Positions 1-8,973 of a DNA stretch of 64,000 nt are shown one piece after another (position 1 is the first letter of the stretch; each line of letters starts with the position of its first letter). This DNA is from Nitrospirota bacterium (lineage in GTDB: Bacteria > Nitrospirota > Nitrospiria > SBBL01 > JAADHI01): the NCBI GenBank assembly GCA_029261135.1, contig JAJDBX010000074.1, positions 28,235 through 92,234 on the forward strand, read 5' to 3'. The position numbers were made by a program, and so were the translations under genes. The notes beneath the pieces were generated by a model. It was not told where the DNA came from, ran no database searches, and saw nothing but the letters and a program-made list of their open reading frames with translations.

Positions 1-99
1 ACTTTGACCGGTTCCCGAAACGGAAAGAAAGAGCACAGAAATTAAAACGAATAAAGTGATCAGATAAGCCCTACATTTTTTTATCGCTCGATTGTTCAT
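1..99 (-). CDS. Secreted protein of unknown function, 5' end only
   Basis: Only the first 33 codons lie in the window; the gene runs off the left edge. The ATG at 99 follows a GAGG ribosome-binding site with about 7 bases between. The peptide starts MNNRAIKKCRAYLITLFVLI, a basic n-region followed by a hydrophobic stretch, then a small-residue region around SVSGTG that looks like a signal-peptidase site. It is therefore probably exported or a secreted structural protein. The leader upstream holds a c-di-GMP riboswitch and a terminator on the same strand, so expression is very likely under c-di-GMP control. Function cannot be assigned without the rest of the gene. Confidence 0.75.
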   Translation of the reverse strand, partial: MNNRAIKKCRAYLITLFVLISVLFLSVSGTGQS

Positions 100-115
100 G
101 ATATCGCCTCTAGTC

Positions 116-154
116 AAAAAAATGCCCATTTTCACGCGATAAGAGAAAATGGGC
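116..154 (-). terminator. Intrinsic terminator of the riboswitch expression platform
   Basis: Perfect 10-bp inverted repeat (GCCCATTTTC, 124-133 and 145-154) with an 11-base loop, followed on the minus strand by A and seven U (116-122). It lies between the aptamer and the ATG at 99, as expected for transcriptional control. Bases 137-145, in the loop and first stem base, are perfectly complementary over 9 nt to 255-263 at the 5' edge of the aptamer. That offers a competing pairing that could disrupt the terminator. Confidence 0.85.
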
Positions 155-167
155 AAAAAAATAACCA

Positions 168-258
168 TTTCGGCAGCCCCGCTGTCCTTATTCGGCATTT
201 GTTCCGCCAACTTAAGGACCGGTCGCTTTGCGTCATCACCATACGGTGATTTTGCTCT
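168..258 (-). promoter_or_regulatory. Cyclic di-GMP-I (GEMM-I) riboswitch aptamer
   Basis: Read on the minus strand, the segment carries the hallmarks of the GEMM-I aptamer in order: a first hairpin (ATCACC-GTAT-GGTGAT), the conserved GACGCAAAGC just after it (225-234), ACCGG and the tetraloop-receptor-side helix (GTCCTTA pairing with TAAGGAC), and the closing AGCGGGGCTGCCGA. This arrangement is characteristic of the class that binds c-di-GMP. A Rho-independent terminator and a secreted-protein gene follow directly. Boundaries are approximate because the P1 helix was not folded by computation. Confidence 0.88.
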
Positions 259-259
259 T

Positions 260-810
260 ATCGATTAGCTGTATGTAAATATTCTTTGTTGATAATCATA
301 TCATGGGGTCTGGATTTGTCAAATCTCATTTTATGTGCAGATGAAAATTTCAGAGTCTTTAAAATAGCAAGATGAACGCGTTTTTGTTGAAAGAGAGAAG
401 AGTTTTTAAAGTCAGCGAGTTATATTCAATCACAGATTCTACAAGGAGGAGCAATAGATGGGTTTGAGTTGTTAATAGGCTTACGGATTTCCATGTGAAA
501 CCTGCTACTTTTCAACAGGCTCATATCTTATCGCCTTTCTGGAAGAACTCTTGGTTATTCAGTGCCAATTCTAATGTGAGTGTTACAGGAAGAGCCCTCA
601 GCATTGAATCCAAACCCAAAGCAGTTAGAAAACTCAAGAATAAAATCGATCCCCCGGGTGCTGAGATATCGGGTAAAGTGGATCTCATTATTTAGAGATG
701 GGATATATTGCACTGTGCAACCACAGTGCAACGAGGGCATGAATCTTGGTACCTTTTGATGTCCATCAGTGTCCTTTAACTGACGATGCAAAATTCTGAA
801 AATTGTCCTT
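260..810. other. Intergenic stretch without a supportable gene
   Basis: About 550 bases with no convincing coding region. A very good ribosome-binding site (AAGGAGGAG, 443-451) precedes an ATG at 458, but that frame stops after five codons (MGLSC), so it may be the start of a decayed gene. A 66-codon frame opening with GTG at 495 and a 78-codon frame on the other strand show no recognisable motif. A perfect hairpin lies at 708-731. Confidence 0.5.
708..731. repeat. Perfect 10-bp inverted repeat with 4-base loop
   Basis: TTGCACTGTG (708-717) and its exact complement (722-731) flank the loop CAAC. There is no T-run after it on either strand, so it is not a standard terminator. It could be an operator, a cruciform or an RNA hairpin. 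Confidence 0.6.
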
Positions 811-1815
811 CTATTGTATTTTCTTCAAATCCTCTTTCAAGCCTTTCATTAATGTCTTTATTTCCAATTTAATAATGGATTCTTTTTGACCCTCTTTATC
901 GATCCCATGCACCATTTTCCTGATGACGTCAATAATACGATCATGTTCCATGGCACGTTCCATTCCAAGTTCTTCCGTAATGGCTTCTTGAAGTCCAGAT
1001 GTTACATAGAATTTCGCCTGAACAAGCATGACTTTTGCTGCCGCAGAAGTCATCCGTTTATTCTTCCACCGACCAAGTGCTTGATTGAGCCCGAGTTCAA
1101 TTTCATTCACAAAGCTGGCCCAATCTGGTTTTTCCTCACCAGAGTCTTCTTTGACATCGGTCTTTGATTTGATTTCTAGATCACGCGTTTTCATTCTTCC
1201 TCCGAATGAAACCACGATTCTATTCTTCATAATCTCCTCTTCGGTCAGATCCGGATGCCATGTCTCCAGCCGATACTGACCTGCCGGAATATCAGAGATT
1301 TCATAGTCGCCATTTTTATCCGTCACCGCAGCCAACTGAGTAGGAGAAACATATATCGACATCGTCATTTCAGGATGAAACTCACATTCCAATTTTACGT
1401 GGCCGGGATTTTTAAGCGTCACCTCGATAGAGGTGCTTGGAAAATGCTGGCCAATATCAAAAATATTCGACTTACTCTTTGATCGCACATTGTGGGTGAT
1501 CTCATCTTTGTTCTCAAATGAAATAATAGAACCCGCGGTCACCACAAGAAAAGTGGGATCGAACTCGTTGTTTTTCTGTACGATGACATTCTTGGTGACC
1601 TCAATAGTAAGGGCTTTATCCTTAGACTGTAAAAACACCACGGCAGTTATCGCCTTTTTTCCATTAATGCTCACCGTGCCATTCAGTGCGCCTGTCTTCT
1701 CAGCGAGAGAAAAGGAAGGCCAGGTAATGATGAATACAACAAATAAAAAGACAACATATTTTTTATTCATATGGGGAGTAAAACGATCCGATAAAAATAA
1801 TGTCACTCTTTTCAC
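811..1815 (-). CDS. Cupredoxin-like protein with carboxypeptidase-regulatory domain, exported
   Basis: Predicted extracytoplasmic copper-type protein of about 334 residues. I place the start at the GTG at 1815 because AAGGAG lies about 8 bases upstream; an ATG at 1770 has no such site and would leave only the hydrophobic leader. After a signal sequence comes a cupredoxin fold with candidate type-1 copper ligands His108 (in THNV), Cys144, His147 and Met150 (CEFHPEM). A carboxypeptidase-regulatory-like beta domain follows (about 160-205, DKNGDYEISDIPAGQY). The C-terminal ~100 residues are helical and charged and resemble no domain I can name. Such proteins are often electron carriers or part of periplasmic metal handling; the role here is unknown. 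Confidence 0.8.
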   Translation of the reverse strand: MKRVTLFLSDRFTPHMNKKYVVFLFVVFIITWPSFSLAEKTGALNGTVSINGKKAITAVVFLQSKDKALTIEVTKNVIVQKNNEFDPTFLVVTAGSIISFENKDEITHNVRSKSKSNIFDIGQHFPSTSIEVTLKNPGHVKLECEFHPEMTMSIYVSPTQLAAVTDKNGDYEISDIPAGQYRLETWHPDLTEEEIMKNRIVVSFGGRMKTRDLEIKSKTDVKEDSGEEKPDWASFVNEIELGLNQALGRWKNKRMTSAAAKVMLVQAKFYVTSGLQEAITEELGMERAMEHDRIIDVIRKMVHGIDKEGQKESIIKLEIKTLMKGLKEDLKKIQ

Positions 1816-2193
1816 TTTCCAATCTCCTTCTAGCAACCGCGAGTTCAAGTTCCAAATGCAACATCTACTGCATGATACAAATAGGTCCACCGGACACAGC
1901 CCAGAATAATTTCACCATAAAAATGTCGCCATTTGAAATCAGACATCAATGACTCTCCATTGAAAAAAATCGATTCTGCTCATATCTTTATATTTTTTGC
2001 AACGGTCAGCTCTTCCGGACTGAAGTAATAACCGAGAAAGTTAAACCCTCTGCAATTGTTCAATAAGGATTTCCATTTGCAAAATCGCACAGATGGGTCC
2101 ATAGCTACTATCAACAGTTCTGGAAGAAACTTAGGCTCAGAAGATATGACTCCACTGTTTTTTTAATCAAAAAATTTTCCACACCTTCTTCAA
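1816..2193. other. Intergenic, nothing recognised
   Basis: About 380 AT-rich bases between two minus-strand genes. No open frame of note, no clear terminator and no repeat seen. It presumably holds the promoter of the cupredoxin-like gene. Confidence 0.5.
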
Positions 2194-2973
2194 TCACTCT
2201 TGATAGATAATGGTAAGCCTCCTAAGCAAGGCATCTGCGACTCTTTCGTCGATGTTTGCACTGACTTTGTCCGTGGGCTCTTTGATTTCAAACATCCTTT
2301 TTAGGGCTTCAATGGCTTCTTGATGTTGTTTGTGTTTTAGGTAACTTTGAGCCAACTCCAAATGGTGCATTGTTCGATTTGGATTAATTTTAATGGCTTC
2401 TTTTAGAAGATCAATGGATTGTTCAATTGATCCGCCCATCCACCCCGGTACTTTCCGATATAATACGGCCAAAATATGGCGGGCGATATCGTTTTCTGGA
2501 TCAAGCGCCAAAACCGTGGACATCTCTTTTTTAATGGGAGAGATCAAGAATAAGGATTTTAAAACTCCCTGCGTTTCTCCCTTGCGGCCATAGGCAATGC
2601 CCAGCATCAAATGCCCACCGACGCTCTTTGAATTGATAGCAATCGCTTGATTCGCATAATCTTCCGCGATTTGGTAGGCAAGCAAACGTTCTTTTTTTTG
2701 GGTGAGTTGGTCTCCCCGCCAACGATAAGAACGGGAAAGTTTCCAGAGCGCGATATCATCTTCGGGATTATTTTTTATAATTTTCGCGTAGAGTGCGATG
2801 GCACGCTCTGCATTTCCGGATCGATTTCGTGTTGAATAAATCTGCTCAGCTTCTTTGTAGAGATCCGCCTTGTCTTGGGCATATCCTGGTTCAATGCAGA
2901 AAAACACAATCAGAAGGGCACTTAAGGTTCTTCGCGTGAAGGAAGTGCGGATTGTGGCTGAGGTCTCTACCAT
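2194..2973 (-). CDS. Exported TPR-repeat protein
   Basis: 259 residues. The N-terminus has a basic stretch, a hydrophobic core (LSALLIVFFCIEP) and a probable cleavage site GYAQ near residue 33, so it should be periplasmic. The rest is built of helical TPR units, for example AERAIALYAKIIKNNPEDDIAL and SIDLLKEAIKINPNRTMHHLELAQSYL, which usually mediate protein-protein contacts. The ATG overlaps the stop of the lytic-transglycosylase gene upstream by one base (TAATG), so the two are translationally coupled and probably work together at the cell wall. The partner is not identifiable from sequence. Confidence 0.85.
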   Translation of the reverse strand: MVETSATIRTSFTRRTLSALLIVFFCIEPGYAQDKADLYKEAEQIYSTRNRSGNAERAIALYAKIIKNNPEDDIALWKLSRSYRWRGDQLTQKKERLLAYQIAEDYANQAIAINSKSVGGHLMLGIAYGRKGETQGVLKSLFLISPIKKEMSTVLALDPENDIARHILAVLYRKVPGWMGGSIEQSIDLLKEAIKINPNRTMHHLELAQSYLKHKQHQEAIEALKRMFEIKEPTDKVSANIDERVADALLRRLTIIYQE

Positions 2974-4007
2974 TACATACTGATCCGCCTCGAAAGATGG
3001 ACAATAACCAGTGCGTAATGCACGGAGGTATTGTACCGTGTGATGGCGCGAAAATTTTCAAAAAGCCCGAGCAGTTCTTTTTCTTTGGGGTTGGGTTCAA
3101 AATAAGCGAAAGACACCAACTCGTCCAATTTTGCGGGCGGTGGCACTTCAATACCCATATTGAGTGCTTGTGCGACGGTGAGGGTTTTACGGAAACTGCG
3201 TTTGAGTGTTTTTTTGATTTCTGGAGAGTCTTTATAGACTTGAGCCGGGAGATAGAGCAAGCCTCCCTTGACCCATCCAAATGATCTGAGGTAGTTTGCG
3301 ACGCTGGCAAAGATATCCTTTTTAGAGGTCCATAAGTTCACTTTTCCATCTTTGTCAAAATCGACGGCAAACCTTAAAAAGCTGGAGGGAATAAACTGAG
3401 GCACGCCAAAAGCACCCGCATAAGAGCTCTTGATTGAGAAGGGATCGAGTCCTTCTTTTCGGCAAAGTTTAAGAAAGGCGATGATCTCACCGCGATAAAA
3501 CTTCTCTCGCCGAGGATAAAGGAAATAAGCCGTATTTAAAATATCAAAGGCCCGGTATTTTTCGATGCCGGGTTTTCCAAAGCGTGTTTCAACACCCAAG
3601 ATACTGGCAATGATTTCTTTTTCGACGCCATAGGCCGCTTCAACTTCCGAGAGGAGCTTGTCATTTTCTTTAAGATAGGCCCGTCCTTTTGTGATCATGT
3701 CTTTTTTGATGAAGATTTTTCTGTATTTATGGAAGGGAAGGTGTTCCGCAGGGCGATTAAATTTGTCAATGATATCTTTTTGAAAAACCACTTTGGAAAA
3801 TAAGGCTTTTAAGTCATCCGGCTTGAATCCATTTTTTTCGCTCAGCTCTTTCAATAAACCCTGGTACTTTGGATGCGCCAAGGGAATCTGCTCAGCTTGA
3901 GTCTCCGAATGAGCAGGAAGGAGAGATCCGATCATAAAAAAAGAAACCAGGACAAATAAAAACAAGTATCGGGTGAAAGGATTTAAAGCAGTTTTTCGGT
4001 TTACCAT
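2973..4007 (-). CDS. mltB: MltB-type lytic murein transglycosylase
   Basis: 344 residues with an N-terminal signal sequence (hydrophobic 13-33). The central region carries the MltB/SLT-family motif ILGVETRFG, whose Glu140 matches the catalytic acid of this family, plus the typical GAFGVPQFIPSSFLRFAVDFDKDGK segment. The enzyme would cleave the MurNAc-GlcNAc bond of peptidoglycan without water, leaving anhydro-MurNAc. The start was taken at the ATG at 4007 with AGGAG 7 bases upstream, not at the in-frame TTG one codon earlier. No lipobox Cys is visible, so it is probably a soluble periplasmic form. It is coupled to a TPR protein downstream. Confidence 0.9.
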   Translation of the reverse strand: MVNRKTALNPFTRYLFLFVLVSFFMIGSLLPAHSETQAEQIPLAHPKYQGLLKELSEKNGFKPDDLKALFSKVVFQKDIIDKFNRPAEHLPFHKYRKIFIKKDMITKGRAYLKENDKLLSEVEAAYGVEKEIIASILGVETRFGKPGIEKYRAFDILNTAYFLYPRREKFYRGEIIAFLKLCRKEGLDPFSIKSSYAGAFGVPQFIPSSFLRFAVDFDKDGKVNLWTSKKDIFASVANYLRSFGWVKGGLLYLPAQVYKDSPEIKKTLKRSFRKTLTVAQALNMGIEVPPPAKLDELVSFAYFEPNPKEKELLGLFENFRAITRYNTSVHYALVIVHLSRRISM

Positions 4008-4158
4008 CAATAGACTCCTTTTGGGTGTTTTGCTCCGAAGAGTACAATCATACAGGAAGGGCCCGCGATACGTCTTCCCTGATTCTAGGCATCATAAAAC
4101 CTGTACGGGGGGACGAAGAGGGCTATTTCTATTCCTAAACCCGAGCGCAATGCCATCG

Positions 4159-4605
4159 TCATGAAATCGATCCTGCTTTGCCTTCAGTTGAGGTCTGTGT
4201 TTTTTGAATACTGGCTTGGGTATATTGTGAGCAGGCACTGTTTTCTTTTGAGATCAGGTTCTCAATTCTTTGCACAAATAAATGGAAAGTGTTTTCCTCA
4301 TGATAAGGCTCCGCTTTTGTTAAGAAAAGGAATTTTTCATGCCTTAAGGATTCACAGGTGCTGCGATACTCTGTCCAATTTTCTTGATACTGATTTAGAC
4401 CAATGATGACTGATGTGATGGTGATAGACGAACCCAGGACACCAACAGGCACTTGAGCAAAGCCTGCAATCAGAGGGATGGCGGCAGCGGACACAATTTC
4501 AAATCCACATAAACGTTTAAAGCATCGCTGCGCTTTCTGACTTTTTCTGCCGTACCAGTCAATCTGATTTTCTACTCTTTCAGAGAGATAACTTTCCTCA
4601 TTCAT
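4159..4605 (-). CDS. DUF4231 family membrane protein
   Basis: 148 residues. The start YLSERVENQIDWYGRKSQKAQ and the two adjacent transmembrane helices (about 33-50 and 55-71) match the DUF4231/SLATT-like pattern of small two-helix membrane proteins with a cytoplasmic helical tail. AAAGGA lies a short distance upstream of the ATG. Some SLATT proteins act as effectors in nucleotide-signalling conflict systems, but no nucleotide cyclase or typical partner is adjacent, so no such role is claimed. It lies between the HD phosphohydrolase and mltB on the same strand. Confidence 0.72.
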   Translation of the reverse strand: MNEESYLSERVENQIDWYGRKSQKAQRCFKRLCGFEIVSAAAIPLIAGFAQVPVGVLGSSITITSVIIGLNQYQENWTEYRSTCESLRHEKFLFLTKAEPYHEENTFHLFVQRIENLISKENSACSQYTQASIQKTQTSTEGKAGSIS

Positions 4606-4647
4606 GTGCCGTATTCCTTTAGTGCAGACAGAGGAATGTTTAATGAC

Positions 4648-6057
4648 TCACTGGCTTAAGGCCTCTTCAGCCGCATTCGATAAAGCGGCATCGTGGTCGT
4701 GGTTTAAGGTAAAAATCCGGCATTGCGAAATATATGCGGGTAAGGGATTCACATATTCTGTAAGCGCTTCTTTTGAGACATCGCCCGTCGAAGGGTTGTA
4801 GACATAAAGTTGCCGTTCGCCCATGCCAATGGGATCGCTAGGTCTCGGATCCTGGCTGGCAATATCCACGCGAAACTCAATTTGTTTTAATGAAGAAGGA
4901 AGTAAGGCTTGTATTTTTCGTTTGAGCAGGTCTTGATCAATCACGTGGCTGCGCTCCATCCCTTCATCGGACGAGAGGGTTCTGTGATATGCCATCTTCC
5001 ATTTCACTTTTCGAAGTAGAATTTTTTCCCATTCGTGATACAACAAACGCTTTTGTTTGGAACGCGTGTTTTGCCAGGATTTCACTTTCAGTAAAAGTGC
5101 CCAATCGGTTAAATCGGCATAGTCCTTTAAATGCGCTACCGGATTATGTGGAAAAATTGCTTTAATTGTATTCTTGAAAATATCTTTCATGTGAATGTCG
5201 AGCGCGCGAGTGGTCCGGTGATGATAGACATTGGAATAAAGATAAGACCTTGCATTTAAAAACATGCTGAGTGCCGGAAGCCCCGATTTGTGCAATGTAA
5301 GACCTTGATTCGTGAAGAAGGTATAGTGAATGAGGCGATTCAGATCGACTGGGCCAATAGACACACCACACATGAAAGAATCGCGCAGGACGTAATCGAG
5401 GTTGTCCGCCGTAAAAATACCAGACAACAAGGGTTTTAGGATGACCAGCCAACGCGGATAATGTTTTGGCGTTTGATAATCACTGTCTTTATGGATGAGA
5501 TAGGCAACGTGTTCGGGATCAAGCGTCTCTCCGGGTAGAAAATCACCACTGGGACTTCGTTTGATTTTTTTGATAATCGGCCCCAATTCCAGGCGAATGA
5601 TCGTTTGTCCGAGTTTTTCATGGCTCAGGCCAAAGGCATGAAGGACATTATGATCAAAAAAATGACAAAAAGGGCCATGGCCGATATCGTGTAATAAAAC
5701 CGAAATCCGAAGAAGGGCTTCGATAAAAGATCCAGAGGGGACATCGTGAACAACATCTTTTAGAGACGGATAAAGATGGGTTGCAAAGCGTCCGGCCACA
5801 TGCATCGCACCAATTGAATGGACAAAGCGGGTGTGTTCTGCAGAGGGGTAAACCCAGCGGGCAGATTGGAGTTGAAAAATGTAACGAAGCCGCTGCATCC
5901 ATTTTGAATCAATCAGGTCTTTTTCGGTTGTTTCTGTTCTACCGTCGAAGGGAACGGTAAAGGGGATGTAATTGTGGATGGGGTCGGCCAGCAAAGCCTG
6001 ACCCTCGAACAGTGTTTCCTGGCTGGTTTGTAATAGACTTTTTTCTGTATGGTTCAT
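4648..6057 (-). CDS. HD-domain phosphohydrolase (dNTPase/YwfO-like)
   Basis: 469 residues. The HD metal site is intact: FVHSIG (His80), LLHDIGHG (His123, Asp124, and His127), and a later Asp in TADNLDYVLRDS. The layout, with an N-terminal DPIHNYI segment followed by the HD core and a long helical C-terminal half, matches the dGTPase-related family that includes YwfO. These hydrolyse dNTPs or related phosphoesters. The substrate cannot be told from sequence. The C-terminus after about 360 (an extended segment that includes the bulk of DIASQDPRPSD and YVYNPSTGDVSKEALTEY) is probably a regulatory or oligomerisation domain. Confidence 0.85.
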   Translation of the reverse strand: MNHTEKSLLQTSQETLFEGQALLADPIHNYIPFTVPFDGRTETTEKDLIDSKWMQRLRYIFQLQSARWVYPSAEHTRFVHSIGAMHVAGRFATHLYPSLKDVVHDVPSGSFIEALLRISVLLHDIGHGPFCHFFDHNVLHAFGLSHEKLGQTIIRLELGPIIKKIKRSPSGDFLPGETLDPEHVAYLIHKDSDYQTPKHYPRWLVILKPLLSGIFTADNLDYVLRDSFMCGVSIGPVDLNRLIHYTFFTNQGLTLHKSGLPALSMFLNARSYLYSNVYHHRTTRALDIHMKDIFKNTIKAIFPHNPVAHLKDYADLTDWALLLKVKSWQNTRSKQKRLLYHEWEKILLRKVKWKMAYHRTLSSDEGMERSHVIDQDLLKRKIQALLPSSLKQIEFRVDIASQDPRPSDPIGMGERQLYVYNPSTGDVSKEALTEYVNPLPAYISQCRIFTLNHDHDAALSNAAEEALSQ

Positions 6058-6318
6058 GAAGGCCTGATATGCAAACGATGAAAAAGATCATAAACGATTT
6101 TAAGTCCCCCCGCAAGCAAGGTGCTTGATGAAGAACACTGAAGAGATGGTGACAAAAATGACAGTGAAGGGCTTGGGCAAGACAGAATAATCTATTTTAT
6201 AGATTGTTGATCGCATCGGGTCTTGTAAAACACCCGATATGACTTAGCCGTTGTTCCTTTATCGGTCTTTAAACATTCATAGGGTGGCTTAATCCCCGAG
6301 GATTCTCAGAATTCTGGT

Positions 6319-7440
6319 CTAAAAATAGTTCTTTGCAAGAGACTTTTTGTCGTTAAATAAAGCAGCTTTCTCATATATAATTTCGACAATTTTCTTTTTG
6401 AAGATTTCTTTGTCGAATTGCTCGGCATGCTGACGAATCACCTGAGGGTTAAACGTTATATTCGTAAATAAATTGACTGCATCCATAAGGGATTCTGGGG
6501 TTTGTTCTTTAAAGAAGATACCAGTAACCGTATCTAAAACGGTTTCAAGCGCCCCTCCATCGGCATACGCAATGACAGGTCGGCCCGAGGCCATGGCCTC
6601 CACTGGGGCTATTCCAAAATCCTCAACACCTGGGAAAACTAAAGCACGACACTCACTCATATACTGAGCCACTTCTGCTTGAGAAACGCTTCCCAAAAAT
6701 TTTATGTTTTGCTTTGCCATTTTCTTGAGAATCATTTCGTGCGATCCTGTACCGATAATAATCAGCGGCAAAGAAAGACGGTTAAATGCCTCAATGACAA
6801 GATCGATTCTTTTGTAGGCATTTTGTCTCGAAAGGACTAAAAAGTAATCTTTCTGTTTTTTAGAGATGGAGAACGAAGTCAGATCTACTGGAGGGTAAAT
6901 GACATCACAATTACGATTGTATGTCTTCTTGATCTTTTTCTGGATATATTTTGATATCCCAATAAAAAATCTAACTTGAGACGCAGTTTTTAGGTCCCAC
7001 CTTCTTAAGCGAGAGAGGGCAAAGGGCAATAAAACCCTATAAACACGATCTATTTTTTCCTGTGAAAGGTAATAGTCAGTCTCCCAGGCAAACCGCATAG
7101 GAGAATAACAATAAGAGATATGGCAGGTATTATTTAAAACACGAATTCCTTTAGCAAACGCACTACTACTACTAAGAACCACGTCAAATTCTTTCAAATC
7201 GAAGCTTTCCATCGCATATGGATATAGAAGGAGATATTTTTTAAAATGTCGCTGAAGAAGGGGTAGGTTTTGCATAAAAGAGGGACGAATATCAAATGAG
7301 GAAAAATATGGTGGGAGGTTTTTGGATAGAAAAAATGATGTAAACATAGGGGCTTTTGGAAAAGCCTCATGAAGTGCTTCAAGAACTTTTTCTGCACCAC
7401 CATATTGATTTAAGTAGTCATGGACGATCGCGATTTTCAC
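6319..7440 (-). CDS. Family 4 glycosyltransferase
   Basis: 373 residues of GT-B fold. The start is placed at the GTG at 7440, which has GGAGGGAG about 9 bases upstream and begins directly with VKIAIVHDYLNQYGGAEKV, the classic N-terminal strand and glycine loop; an in-frame ATG 42 bases earlier lacks this. The donor-binding end shows PGVEDFGIAPVEAMASGRPVIAYADGGALETV, the E-x7-E motif of GT4. It transfers a sugar from an NDP-sugar during polysaccharide assembly in the cytoplasm. It is the last gene of the polysaccharide locus on this strand, and the sugar specificity is unknown. Confidence 0.88.
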   Translation of the reverse strand: MKIAIVHDYLNQYGGAEKVLEALHEAFPKAPMFTSFFLSKNLPPYFSSFDIRPSFMQNLPLLQRHFKKYLLLYPYAMESFDLKEFDVVLSSSSAFAKGIRVLNNTCHISYCYSPMRFAWETDYYLSQEKIDRVYRVLLPFALSRLRRWDLKTASQVRFFIGISKYIQKKIKKTYNRNCDVIYPPVDLTSFSISKKQKDYFLVLSRQNAYKRIDLVIEAFNRLSLPLIIIGTGSHEMILKKMAKQNIKFLGSVSQAEVAQYMSECRALVFPGVEDFGIAPVEAMASGRPVIAYADGGALETVLDTVTGIFFKEQTPESLMDAVNLFTNITFNPQVIRQHAEQFDKEIFKKKIVEIIYEKAALFNDKKSLAKNYF

Positions 7441-7528
7441 TTCAGAATACTCCCTCCAATACATCTCTTTTGAACATTTCATTATGATATAAACAACTTA
7501 CATTTATTGACTTAGCACATACGATTGA

Positions 7529-8653
7529 TCAAGTTACAATACTCGAACAAACTTCCAGTACCTCCCTCGCCGTCTTTTCCCAACTAAATCTTTTAGCTCT
7601 TTTAAACCCCTTTTTTTTAAAAAAATCTCTCTGTTGTGGATTTGTTACCATACTGCTGATTCCAGCAGCAATGCTTTTACTACTATAAGCATCCACATAG
7701 AGGGCACTATCTCCAGAGACTTCTGGTAAGCTCGATAAATTAGATGTAATAACTGGGCAACCACATGCCATCGCTTCTAGTAACGGCAACCCAAAACCTT
7801 CGTACAGGGAAGGGAAAACAAGCGCAGTTGATTCTGAATAAAAACTCGGCAAATCTTCATCAGAAATATATCCCATAAATATAACTTTATCTCTTAAAAA
7901 AAGGGCATCTACTTTTTTTTGAAGTGCTGGATAAAACCTTTCATCTTTTTTTCCAATAATAATAAATTTAAAATCCTTTAACCTTAAGAGGCTAAAAGCT
8001 TCAATACTTCTTTCGAGGTTCTTATAAGGTCTTAAATCTCCCACATAAAGTAGGTAGTTTCTGAAACCATACTTCTCCTCAATTATCCCACTCACCTGCG
8101 GATGAAATTTTTTTTGAGAAAGTCCAGCATGAATCACATAAGTTGGTTTATCACTAAGATCATAAATTTCGCCAACATCTTTCTTCGTATTCTCAGAATC
8201 ACAGATCACTGCCTGTGAATATTTCAAGAGACGAGGCAAGTTGTAATGGTAGTGATATTTTAGCTTCGGGAAAAGCTTCGGAAATTTCAAAGGAATTAAA
8301 TCATGAATTGTTATGACTTGTTTCGCACAAGGCAACATAATTCCTTCAGGAACTGAAGAATATATTAAAGGAATTTTTTGCTGTTTGAGTTTAATCGGAA
8401 GTACTGTCTGTTGCCATAAAAGCCTCATTAAGTGACCTTTAAGGCCCAAATTAGGGGAAGTTCTATTACTAACAAGACATACTTCATCCGGATAGCTATT
8501 TTTTAGACTTTTCAAACCTGAAAACACTTTAAAATCAATTTCCGATGAATTCTTTAACAATTCAACAATCAACTCGTAAGTATAGACACCAAGCCCACTT
8601 GGTTTATCGTGCAAAATAGTTGCATTAATTGCAATTTTTCTATTTATTTTCAT
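7529..8653 (-). CDS. Family 4 glycosyltransferase (mannosyl/rhamnosyl-transferase-like)
   Basis: 374 residues. The N-terminus [23 protein letters not shown] and the C-terminal [33 protein letters not shown] are typical of GT4 retaining transferases, many of which use GDP-mannose. The E-x7-E pair (in EGFGLPLLE) is intact. Given the GDP-heptose operon just upstream, GDP-heptose is a possible donor, but this is inference. Base composition is noticeably AT-rich compared with the housekeeping genes to the right, as is usual for surface-polysaccharide loci. Confidence 0.88.
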   Translation of the reverse strand: MKINRKIAINATILHDKPSGLGVYTYELIVELLKNSSEIDFKVFSGLKSLKNSYPDEVCLVSNRTSPNLGLKGHLMRLLWQQTVLPIKLKQQKIPLIYSSVPEGIMLPCAKQVITIHDLIPLKFPKLFPKLKYHYHYNLPRLLKYSQAVICDSENTKKDVGEIYDLSDKPTYVIHAGLSQKKFHPQVSGIIEEKYGFRNYLLYVGDLRPYKNLERSIEAFSLLRLKDFKFIIIGKKDERFYPALQKKVDALFLRDKVIFMGYISDEDLPSFYSESTALVFPSLYEGFGLPLLEAMACGCPVITSNLSSLPEVSGDSALYVDAYSSKSIAAGISSMVTNPQQRDFFKKKGFKRAKRFSWEKTAREVLEVCSSIVT

Positions 8654-8973
8654 ATCATCTTCACGTGGATTATATTCGGTTAATCAAAAAGTTAAAAAAA
8701 ATGGAGATCGAAGTTAGAGTCATACCTCATTTCTAGACTCCTAGTACGAGAAAAACATATTGAAACAAATAAATTATGACACGTTCTCAACTTATGACAA
8801 AGAAAAGAATTCCTTTTCTTTGTCAATACCATTATTAAATAACTAAAAGAAAAAACAACAGGAATATTTAACTTCTTTAGGTCATTTTCTATCTTGTACT
8901 TTGAATTCAACCCATTTAAAAAATGTAAAAACTGCAATGTAAAGCGGGTGAGATCAGAATAAAACTTCTTTTT
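8654..8973. other. Intergenic, nothing recognised
   Basis: About 320 very AT-rich bases between the transaldolase and a glycosyltransferase, both on the minus strand. An 81-codon frame here has no motif, no good ribosome-binding site and unlikely composition. It may hold a promoter for the two glycosyltransferase genes. Confidence 0.45.

Noticed and set aside
495..791. Two overlapping small frames (66 and 78 codons) on opposite strands
   Set aside because: The plus-strand frame opens with GTG and has no family match, the minus-strand one has no ribosome-binding site, and both have unlikely composition. Neither is convincing next to a strong but empty ATG at 458.
8692..8937. 81-codon minus-strand frame between the transaldolase and a glycosyltransferase
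   Set aside because: Very AT-rich, rich in Phe/Leu/Lys/Asn with no motif, and no suitable ribosome-binding site. More likely a chance frame in an AT-rich spacer.
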